NCBI GenBank assembly: GCA_026387255.1
Contig: JAPLMA010000124.1
Coordinates: 1 to 6,082 of the forward strand
Direction of reading: 5' to 3'
DNA from: Candidatus Omnitrophota bacterium
Lineage (GTDB): Bacteria > Omnitrophota > Gorgyraeia > Gygaellales > Profunditerraquicolaceae
Length of the DNA: 6,082 nucleotides
The translations under genes and the position numbers were made by a program. The notes under the pieces were generated by a model, which saw only the letters and a list, made by a program, of their open reading frames with translations, was not told the origin of the DNA and searched no databases. Numbering within the stretch: position 1 is the first letter of the stretch; each line of letters starts with the position of its first letter. Of this stretch, positions 1-5,012 are shown one piece after another.

Positions 1-17
1 GTTATAGTTTCACGCAT
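1..17 (-). CDS. rpmG: Start of ribosomal protein bL33 gene (partial, runs off the left edge)
   Basis: Only the first five codons and two further bases are present. They read Met-Arg-Glu-Thr-Ile on the minus strand from an ATG at 15-17, which matches the highly conserved beginning of bacterial bL33 (commonly MRETITLAC or MREIVTLAC). bL33 is a small protein of the 50S subunit. In many bacteria rpmG lies next to tRNA genes and tuf, ahead of secE and nusG, which fits the tRNA-Thr gene ending 13 bases upstream. No Shine-Dalgarno sequence is visible in the A/T-rich bases between the tRNA and the ATG. The call rests on five residues plus context, so it is plausible rather than proven. Confidence 0.6.
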
Positions 18-29
18 ATTTTTTTAGTA

Positions 30-102
30 AGCTGGAGACGAGAATCGAGCTCGTGACCCCGTCCTTACCAAGGACGTGCTCTACCAACTGAGCTACTCCA
101 GC
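30..102 (-). tRNA. tRNA-Thr (anticodon GGT)
   Basis: The minus strand folds into a complete cloverleaf. The acceptor stem is GCTGGAG with CTCCAGC, the D arm contains AGTTGGTA between GCTC and GAGC, and the anticodon stem CGTCC/GGACG encloses the loop TTGGTAA with anticodon GGT (reads ACC and ACU). A five-base variable region is followed by the T stem ACGAG/CTCGT. The discriminator base is T at position 30, and the 3' CCA is not encoded, so it must be added by CCA-adding enzyme. The T loop reads CTCGATT, so position 54 is C where nearly all elongator tRNAs have T. The gene is followed after 13 bases by the likely rpmG start, and the two are probably co-transcribed from the promoter at 240-266. 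Confidence 0.97.
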
Positions 103-138
103 AATAAAGGGTTCGCTTTGTCGGTCAAGCTATAAAAC

Positions 139-186
139 AAAAAAAGAACCATTAAGAAATTATTCAAAACTCTTTCTTTTTTAATG
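139..186 (-). terminator. Possible AU-rich terminator or attenuator in the tRNA leader
   Basis: On the minus strand, CATTAA (181-186) can pair with TTAATG (150-155), and an adjoining GAAA can pair with TTTC. The loop is about 13 bases and there is a four-base bulge. Four bases further on is a run of seven T (139-145). The shape is that of an intrinsic terminator, but the stem is AU-rich and weak. It lies downstream of the predicted promoter and upstream of the tRNA. It could end read-through from rsmA or attenuate the tRNA transcript, or be chance in A/T-rich DNA. Confidence 0.25.
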
Positions 187-239
187 AATACTTACTAGTT
201 TTAGTGCTGAATCAATAGATATTAACGCAAGTAAAGAAG

Positions 240-266
240 TTTATACCAAGACAGGGCGTTTGTCAA
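240..266 (-). promoter_or_regulatory. Sigma-70-type promoter facing tRNA-Thr and rpmG
   Basis: The minus strand carries a perfect -35 hexamer TTGACA (261-266). A TATAAA lies 15 bases downstream (240-245), and a poorer TAAACT (238-243) gives the ideal 17-base spacing. The expected start of transcription is near 232, giving a leader of about 130 bases before the tRNA. A strong promoter suits a tRNA and ribosomal-protein operon. The rest of the 188-base gap (103-290) shows only A/T-rich sequence and the weak hairpin described separately; no open reading frame is evident there. Confidence 0.6.
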
Positions 267-290
267 GATCTTTTTTGCTTATTTATGTAC

Positions 291-1139
291 TTATTTAACC
301 TTACGTAGGTGACAGGCATGCCTGTCACCTACATCACTACAGAAACCTAATGAATTACTTAAACTTGCAAACTGTTCCAGAGAAAGGTCCTCTGGACGCA
401 CATTCTTATCGATACCGGCGCTTTGAAGAAAATTCCTTAGACTTTCTTGAGCCACCAGGCCACCCAAACTATTCCTTAAGGTCTTCCTTCTTTGATTAAA
501 AGCAGTACGAATTAATTTAAATAATGCTCCTTCATCCTGGACTAAAACCGGCGGCCTCTCTCTAAACTCCAGGGACAAAAAACATGAATCAACATTCGGC
601 GCGGGTTTAAAGCTATTTCTTTTAATTTCAAAAAGAATCTCGCACTTACAGTAATACTGGAGGAAACAACTAAAAGACCCGTATTCTTTTGATCCCGCAG
701 GAGCCCTCGCCCGGCGGCCAAATTCTTTTTGTACGGTTATAAAAGCAGCGCTGATATTTTTTCGATATCCGATAAGCTGTTCGATAATCGGGCTAGAAAT
801 ATAATAAGGTATATTGCCGATTACTTTTATTTTTTGCTTTATCTGATTATCCAATATAAATTTACTTAGATTGAATTTTAATATATCACTCTTAATAATC
901 TGACAATTTTCATTTGCATCTGCGACCTGTTGGAGTAACGGATAAAGGCGCGGGTCAATCTCTAAAGCGTAAACTTTTTTTACGCTTTGCGCAAGAAGCA
1001 CCGTTAAATCACCCTTGCCGGCTCCAATCTCTAAAACAATATCTTCCTTGAATAAATTGCAGGCGCAGATTATTTTCTTTTGAATATTTTTATCAATCAG
1101 AAAATTCTGCCCTAAGCTTTTCTTTGGTTTAATGTACAT
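291..1139 (-). CDS. rsmA: 16S rRNA (adenine-1518/1519-N6) dimethyltransferase RsmA (KsgA)
   Basis: This enzyme transfers four methyl groups from S-adenosylmethionine to two adjacent adenines in the 3'-terminal hairpin of 16S rRNA, a late step in 30S assembly. The 282-residue protein shows the family signatures in order: KSLGQNFL (7-14), the SAM-binding loop LEIGAGKGDLT (36-46), ALEIDP (58-63), the catalytic NIPYYISSPI (109-118), the VQKEFGRR block (136-143), FKPAPNVDS (177-185), and the C-terminal AFNQRRKTLRNSL (213-225). The start ATG at 1137-1139 gives the normal N-terminus. It lies inside the end of pdxA (28-base overlap) without a clear Shine-Dalgarno sequence, so translation is probably coupled. 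Oddity: after the usual family end near residue 265 there is an 18-residue tail, ten residues of which (270-279) are encoded by a 28-base perfect palindrome. The core looks intact, so I expect a working enzyme. Confidence 0.97.
   Translation of the reverse strand: MYIKPKKSLGQNFLIDKNIQKKIICACNLFKEDIVLEIGAGKGDLTVLLAQSVKKVYALEIDPRLYPLLQQVADANENCQIIKSDILKFNLSKFILDNQIKQKIKVIGNIPYYISSPIIEQLIGYRKNISAAFITVQKEFGRRARAPAGSKEYGSFSCFLQYYCKCEILFEIKRNSFKPAPNVDSCFLSLEFRERPPVLVQDEGALFKLIRTAFNQRRKTLRNSLGGLVAQESLRNFLQSAGIDKNVRPEDLSLEQFASLSNSLGFCSDVGDRHACHLRKVK
305..332. repeat. 28-bp perfect palindrome, REP-like, inside the end of rsmA
   Basis: Each half is GTAGGTGACAGGCA followed by its exact reverse complement, with no spacer; the bases just outside do not pair. 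It encodes residues 270-279 of the RsmA reading frame and ends only 12 bases before the stop codon. No T-run follows on either strand, so it is not a standard intrinsic terminator. Its ends (GTAGGTGAC) resemble those of the inner palindrome at 4948-4973 (GTAGGGGAC), which suggests a common family of small palindromic repeats. Confidence 0.9.
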
Positions 1140-2104
1140 TTTATGGCCAGTTTTATCGCCGCAATCAGTGAGCTAGGGTTCGCCAAAACAGGTTTAGAAG
1201 CAATTTCAAAAGCCGTGCCGTGTAACGGAGAAGTACGCAGGAAAGGTAACCCCAAGGTAAGATTTACCCCGCTATCAAAATCTGTCAATTTTAAAGCAAT
1301 TAAAGCCTGATCATGATAGGCGGCAATTACGCAATCAAATTCCCCTTTAGCTGCGCCAGAAATAGCCAGATCAGCGCCAAGCACTCCGCCGATAACGACG
1401 CCGCTTAATTTTTTATTTAATTTTTTGATTACCGGAATAATTATGTTTTGCTCCTCTGTTCCGATTACCCCATTGTCCGAAGCATGAGGATTAACCCCAC
1501 AAACTACCAATCTTGGTTTTTTTATTAAAAATAAATTCTTTAGACCTTTAACGGTATTTAAAATATTATTTTCCAATAATTTCTGCGTCAACATTGTGGA
1601 AACATCACGCAGCCGAATATGCCGGGTCAGTAAACTAAATTTCAATTTATTATTAATCAACATCATTACGGCATCCTGACAGCCTGTGTTTAAAGCTAAA
1701 TATTCAGTGTGCCCGGAAAAATTGGCACCCGACAAATGAATTGCTTCTTTTGAAATCGGACAAGTAACTAAACAATCGATTTTATTCTTTTTAAGCAGCT
1801 CCAGAGCGACATCCAAATACTCCAGGCAAGCGGCGCCATTTTGCGCATTTAAACTACCAAAATTAAATTTTTTTTCTCCAACATTATTTAAATCAATTAA
1901 TTTTACAGGAGCAGGAATAATCTTTAAAAGTTTAGCCGCTTTAGCCAATACAAAACTGCTCCCAATAACCGTAAAATCCGCCTTATCTTTTAGTATTTTA
2001 AGCGCTCTTAAAGTAATGGCTGGTCCAATACCTGCGGGATCACCGATCGTCAAACCAACTCTAATTTTCGAGGATTTTAATGTAGGATTGTTTTTTAAGC
2101 TCAT
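1112..2104 (-). CDS. pdxA: 4-hydroxythreonine-4-phosphate dehydrogenase PdxA
   Basis: PdxA oxidises 4-phosphohydroxy-L-threonine with NAD in the deoxyxylulose-5-phosphate-dependent route to vitamin B6; the product is condensed by PdxJ. The 330 residues match the usual family length. Visible signatures are GDPAGIGPAI (21-30), SGHTE (130-134, substrate phosphate binding), TRHIRLRDV (160-168), VNPHASD (204-210), AAYHDQALIALK (261-272) and LGLPFLRTSPLHGTAFEIA (284-302). The three expected metal-ligand histidines are present: H162, H207 and H264. The ATG at 2102-2104 lies inside the end of the SurA-like gene (44-base overlap) with only a weak purine-rich sequence before it, and the gene's own end overlaps rsmA by 28 bases. 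pdxA next to rsmA and a surA-type gene is a known arrangement (E. coli surA-pdxA-rsmA), which supports all three calls. Confidence 0.97.
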   Translation of the reverse strand: MSLKNNPTLKSSKIRVGLTIGDPAGIGPAITLRALKILKDKADFTVIGSSFVLAKAAKLLKIIPAPVKLIDLNNVGEKKFNFGSLNAQNGAACLEYLDVALELLKKNKIDCLVTCPISKEAIHLSGANFSGHTEYLALNTGCQDAVMMLINNKLKFSLLTRHIRLRDVSTMLTQKLLENNILNTVKGLKNLFLIKKPRLVVCGVNPHASDNGVIGTEEQNIIIPVIKKLNKKLSGVVIGGVLGADLAISGAAKGEFDCVIAAYHDQALIALKLTDFDSGVNLTLGLPFLRTSPLHGTAFEIASKPVLANPSSLIAAIKLAIKCTLNQRKA

Positions 2105-2993
2105 CTAACCACTTCGCTAGTTCTTCCTGTAGCTTCTTTTCGAATAAATAGGCCCGAATCTTATCCTGTGCCTGAACAAGACTTAATTGTTGGCTTCCAA
2201 TAATATTGTCTAATTTAAAAATAAAATATTGCGCATCAATCTTAACCGGATCAGAGACTTCAGAAATTCCCAATTTAAACACAGTATTTTCAATCTCCGG
2301 GCGCAACTCTTGGCCTGCTGATGCAGAGAGCTTATCTGTAGTAAATGAATATTTTCCCGCTAGATCCTCTAATTTCGTCCCCAGCCGTAGCTGATAACTT
2401 ACTGTTTTAGCTATTTCTTTATCTTGCAAAATAAACAACGTTAAAATCCGTTCTTCAGGTTTTAAAAACTGCCGCTTATTCTGGGCGTAAAAAGAAGTAA
2501 TTTCATCCGGACGAATCATTACTTTGCTACGCACCTTCTGCTCAACAAAATTATACATCAATATTTGTTCGCCAATTTTGTTCTCTAGGTCTGCCCGGAC
2601 CAACCCCTGTCTGGCTAAATCCAGTTCGAAATCCGACTCCGATGCATAACGCGATTTAATTTCATCAATTTTAGCCTTAACCCTGCTTGACTCATAAGTT
2701 GCCTTATCTAACTTAGCTTGCTGAAGTATCAAGCGGTCTTCAATTAAACGTTGCAATAATTCCTTTTTCATCGAATCCACTTTTTCCCCTAAAGCTTTTC
2801 CCTGAAGCTGACGAGAGTATTGTAAACGTATAAAATTTAAGAAATCTGCCAGATCCTTTTGCGTAATTATTTCATTATTAACCACCGCAATTACTTTATC
2901 CTGCGCGTAAAGACAGTAGTTAGTAGATAATAGGTAGTAGGTAGGTAAAAAAACTAAGGCAAAAAGAATTACAAATTTAATTATGCGTCTCAT
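2061..2993 (-). CDS. SurA-like periplasmic chaperone / parvulin-type peptidyl-prolyl isomerase
   Basis: The 310-residue product is probably an exported folding factor for envelope proteins. Residues 1-30 form a signal peptide: MRR, a hydrophobic core, then an odd Tyr/Leu/Ser stretch ending near CLYAQ. The next part is the SurA N-terminal fold, beginning VIAVVNNEIIT (34-44) with helix LLQRLIEDRLILQQAK (79-94). A PpiC-like domain follows at about 178-265 (LEDLAGKYSFTT, then EIENTVFKLGISEVSDPV and YFIFKL). The usual GGDLGW segment of active parvulins is absent (SASAGQEL instead), so it may be a chaperone without strong isomerase activity. I chose the ATG at 2991-2993 over an in-frame GTG at 3000-3002, because an AGGTG Shine-Dalgarno sits six bases before the ATG and overlaps the GTG. 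It overlaps mfd by 17 bases and pdxA by 44. Position before pdxA-rsmA, as in E. coli, supports a SurA role; PrsA-like naming is the alternative. Confidence 0.88.
   Translation of the reverse strand: MRRIIKFVILFALVFLPTYYLLSTNYCLYAQDKVIAVVNNEIITQKDLADFLNFIRLQYSRQLQGKALGEKVDSMKKELLQRLIEDRLILQQAKLDKATYESSRVKAKIDEIKSRYASESDFELDLARQGLVRADLENKIGEQILMYNFVEQKVRSKVMIRPDEITSFYAQNKRQFLKPEERILTLFILQDKEIAKTVSYQLRLGTKLEDLAGKYSFTTDKLSASAGQELRPEIENTVFKLGISEVSDPVKIDAQYFIFKLDNIIGSQQLSLVQAQDKIRAYLFEKKLQEELAKWLDELKKQSYIKILEN
2914..2947. repeat. TAG/GTAG-rich low-complexity tract in the signal peptide region
   Basis: The plus strand is a degenerate run of TAG-type units (AGTAGTTAGTAGATAATAGG and on into GTAGTAGGTAGGTA). 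On the coding strand it yields the unusual Pro-Thr-Tyr-Tyr-Leu-Leu-Ser-Thr-Asn-Tyr stretch between the hydrophobic core and the cleavage region of the SurA-like signal peptide. It looks like a simple-sequence expansion or small insertion tolerated in a weakly constrained segment. Confidence 0.6.
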
Positions 2994-4896
2994 TAAAAAC
3001 ACCTGCTTTCTTAAAATTAGCGATTGCTTCTTTTAATAAACGACAATAAAGATCAAATCCTACGGCCGAGATAAATCCGTGCTGCTCCTGGCCGAGGAGA
3101 TTGCCGGCACCACGAATCTCTAAGTCTTCCATAGCGATATTAAAACCCGCGCCCAAATCACTATTGCTCTGGATCGCCTGCAACCTCTTCTGAGCGTCAT
3201 TTTCTAAAACCACTTGATGATTGCTGGGGATCATTAAATAAGCATAGGCGGAGCGATTAAATCTACCGACCCTGCCGCGCAACTGATGCAAATCGCTTAA
3301 TCCAAACATCTGCGCATTATTTACAATAATCGTATTGGCATTAGGTATATCAATTCCGGATTCAATAATCATTGTAGAAACTAAAATATCGATATCTCCG
3401 GAAATAAAATCCGACATTATTTGTTCCAAAAGCTTTGCCGGCATTTGGCCGTGAGCAATAGCGATGCGCGCGCCGGATGGCAAATTTCTTTTAATCTTAT
3501 CCTTAATTTTTTCTAAATCCAGGATACGGTTGTGCAGAAAAAATACCTGGCCCTGTCGAGCCAACTCGCGCTTAATTGCCTGGGTTACCAAATCTGCGTC
3601 ATATTCTACCACAACCGTCTTAATAGGCAACCTATTTTGAGGAGGGGTATTAATCACCGAAAAATCTTTTGCCCCCATCAGGCTCATATATAAAGTACGC
3701 GGAATAGGCGTAGCGGTCAAAACCAAAAAATCAATCGTACTTTTAAGTTTTTTTAATTGTTCTTTGGCCTGAACACCGAAACGCTGCTCTTCATCAACAA
3801 TCACTAAACCCAAATCCTTAAAAACTACATCCGGCGAAAGTAATCGATGCGTGCCAATAACAATATCTACACTTCCCTGGTGTAAATTTTTGATAATTTC
3901 ATTCTGCTGAACTTTAGTTCTAAAACGAGAAAGCATTTGCACATTTATAGGGAAATTTTTCAGGCGTGCGGTAAAATTTTTATAATGTTGCTCAGCCAAT
4001 ATCGTAGTCGGAACCAAATAAGCCACCTGCTTATTATCCATCACCGCCTTAAAAGCGGCACGCATGGCTACCTCGGTTTTCCCATACCCCACATCTCCGC
4101 AAAGCAGTCGATCCATAGGTTTAAGAGACTGCATATCAAATTTGACCTCTGCAGTAGCTTTAATCTGATCCAGAGTTTCTAAATAAGGAAATGTCTTCTC
4201 AAAATCCGCCTGCCACTGGGTATCCGCAGAAAACTTAAATCCTTCACTGGTCAAACGTAGCGCCTGCAAACTCAACAGTTCCCAAGCTAATTTTTGAATA
4301 CCTTTGCGCGTGCGCTCCTTAATTCTAAGCCATTCCTTATTACCCAGGCGGTAAAGTTTTGGCTTACGGGTATGAAAAGCAATGTACTTCTGTACCAAAT
4401 GCATCGCATCAATCGAAACAAAAAGCTTTTCATTGTGGTCATACTCAATTACTAAATGATCACAAGCGGCGCCTTTTAATTTAATCTTTTGTATACCCCG
4501 GAACTTACCGATACCATGCTGGCTATGCACTACAAAATCACCAACCTGTAGATCTAAAAAATTCTTTAAAGGAAATTCTTCACGAAATACCGGGCCTCCC
4601 CGGAGGCCTGAATTCTTTTTAAAAGGCAGGATAACCACAATATTATGCTGCCAAAGCCCCTGGCCGTTGGCAGGATCAAAGGCTTTAATCGAAGAGACTT
4701 TTTCATTATCCAGTTCGATACGGATCGGCAATTCAAAAGAAACCGGAAAGATGTCAATAACCCCACCGCGACAACTAAAATCACCCTCCGCGGAAACTTG
4801 GCTCTGCCTGAAATAACCATAGTCAACCAAAGCCGCCATGAAAGCTTCTAAATTAAGCTCTTGATTAAGATATAATTTAAGTGATCTAAATAGCAT
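2977..4896 (-). CDS. mfd: Compact transcription-repair coupling factor Mfd (lacks D1a, D1b, D3 and D7)
   Basis: Mfd displaces RNA polymerase stalled at DNA damage and recruits UvrA. This product has 639 residues against about 1100-1150 normally. Residues 5-92 match the UvrB-like domain D2 (GDFSCRGGVIDIFP at 38-51, ELPIRIELDNE at 55-65). A short linker (92-113) leads to the RNA-polymerase-interacting domain (VGDFVVHSQHGIG at 118-130, LFVSIDAMHLVQKYI at 158-172). The translocase follows: GDVGYGKTEVA (268-278), VDEEQRFG (367-374), TATPIPRT (394-401), ESGIDIPNANT (512-522), QLRGRVGR (538-545). It stops right after the YCRLLKEAI helix (617-625), where D7 would begin; the downstream DNA is the SurA-like gene, with no D7 remnant. 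The ATG at 4894-4896 has no Shine-Dalgarno sequence. In the same frame upstream a TAG (4921-4923) falls in the palindromic repeat, so the N-terminus cannot be longer. All helicase motifs are intact, so it is either a natural minimal Mfd or one truncated at its 5' end by the repeat. Confidence 0.9.
   Translation of the reverse strand: MLFRSLKLYLNQELNLEAFMAALVDYGYFRQSQVSAEGDFSCRGGVIDIFPVSFELPIRIELDNEKVSSIKAFDPANGQGLWQHNIVVILPFKKNSGLRGGPVFREEFPLKNFLDLQVGDFVVHSQHGIGKFRGIQKIKLKGAACDHLVIEYDHNEKLFVSIDAMHLVQKYIAFHTRKPKLYRLGNKEWLRIKERTRKGIQKLAWELLSLQALRLTSEGFKFSADTQWQADFEKTFPYLETLDQIKATAEVKFDMQSLKPMDRLLCGDVGYGKTEVAMRAAFKAVMDNKQVAYLVPTTILAEQHYKNFTARLKNFPINVQMLSRFRTKVQQNEIIKNLHQGSVDIVIGTHRLLSPDVVFKDLGLVIVDEEQRFGVQAKEQLKKLKSTIDFLVLTATPIPRTLYMSLMGAKDFSVINTPPQNRLPIKTVVVEYDADLVTQAIKRELARQGQVFFLHNRILDLEKIKDKIKRNLPSGARIAIAHGQMPAKLLEQIMSDFISGDIDILVSTMIIESGIDIPNANTIIVNNAQMFGLSDLHQLRGRVGRFNRSAYAYLMIPSNHQVVLENDAQKRLQAIQSNSDLGAGFNIAMEDLEIRGAGNLLGQEQHGFISAVGFDLYCRLLKEAIANFKKAGVFNETHN
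3000..3004 (-). promoter_or_regulatory. Ribosome binding site that sets the surA-like start
   Basis: AGGTG on the minus strand lies six bases before the ATG at 2991-2993, within the last codons of mfd. The GTG alternative start nine bases upstream is itself part of this site and so is unlikely to be used. Confidence 0.6.
4591..4610. repeat. GC-rich hairpin in the Mfd linker
   Basis: GGCCTCC (4593-4599) and GGAGGCC (4602-4608) are exact inverted copies with two bases between, extended by one wobble and one C-G pair. It encodes Gly-Leu-Arg-Gly-Gly-Pro-Val (residues 97-103) in the linker that replaces D1b and D3. No T-run follows. It is much more GC-rich than its surroundings. Confidence 0.6.
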
Positions 4897-4908
4897 ATTA
4901 TTAAAAAC

Positions 4909-5012
4909 ATGGGGACGGTTCTATTCTTCTATTAATTATTAACAACCGTAGGGGACGTTTAAACGTCCCCTACCCTGTGGATAACTTTCTAGAAGAATAG
5001 AACCGTCCCCAT
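4909..5012. repeat. Nested palindromic element between secDF and mfd: outer inverted repeat
   Basis: The outer arms, 4909-4931 and 4990-5012, are exact 23-bp inverted copies; the left arm begins ATGGGGACGGTTCT. They enclose 58 bases that hold a second, perfect palindrome (4948-4973). The right arm begins inside the TAA stop of secDF (its first base on the plus strand is 5012), and the left arm ends 12 bases before the mfd start. No flanking direct duplication is visible. The element is too short to encode a protein, so it resembles a REP/MITE-type non-autonomous element. It explains essentially the whole gap between the two genes. Confidence 0.9.
4948..4973. repeat. Inner 26-bp perfect palindrome
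   Basis: The halves are GTAGGGGACGTTT and its exact reverse complement, with no spacer. It sits near the middle of the larger inverted repeat. Its core GGGGACG is shared with the outer arms, and its GTAGG-GAC end with the palindrome in rsmA, which points to related repeats, one possibly inserted in another. Confidence 0.9.

Larger units (their letters stand above)
4903..5012 (-). terminator. Possible terminator after secDF
   Basis: In the direction of secDF transcription, the long outer stem of the nested palindrome (23 bp, GC-rich near its base) is followed after one base by five T (4903-4907). The RNA could form a very stable hairpin right after the secDF stop codon and stop transcription before mfd. 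The large interior and short T-run make this uncertain. No convincing promoter for mfd is visible between the hairpin and its ATG. Confidence 0.35.

Noticed and set aside
129..157. Second promoter close to the tRNA (TATAGC as -10)
   Set aside because: The matching -35 position (TCTTAA) is poor; the TTGACA site at 261-266 is much better.
305..332. The rsmA palindrome as an intrinsic terminator
   Set aside because: No run of T follows it on either strand.
2206..2394. Plus-strand open reading frame opposite the SurA-like gene
   Set aside because: It lies wholly antisense to a conserved gene and has no recognisable motifs. The same holds for plus-strand frames at 3937-4182 and 4645-4851 and the minus-strand frame at 4566-4826, all within mfd.
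2977..3010. Frameshift hiding a Mfd D7 domain downstream of the mfd stop
   Set aside because: The DNA after the stop encodes the SurA-like protein, and no frame there resembles D7.
4894..4910. ATG at 4908-4910, at the edge of the left palindrome arm, as the mfd start
   Set aside because: It is 14 bases from the in-frame ATG and therefore in a different frame.
4909..5012. CRISPR array or riboswitch in the secDF-mfd gap
   Set aside because: The repeats are inverted, not direct and regularly spaced, and no known riboswitch core is visible.
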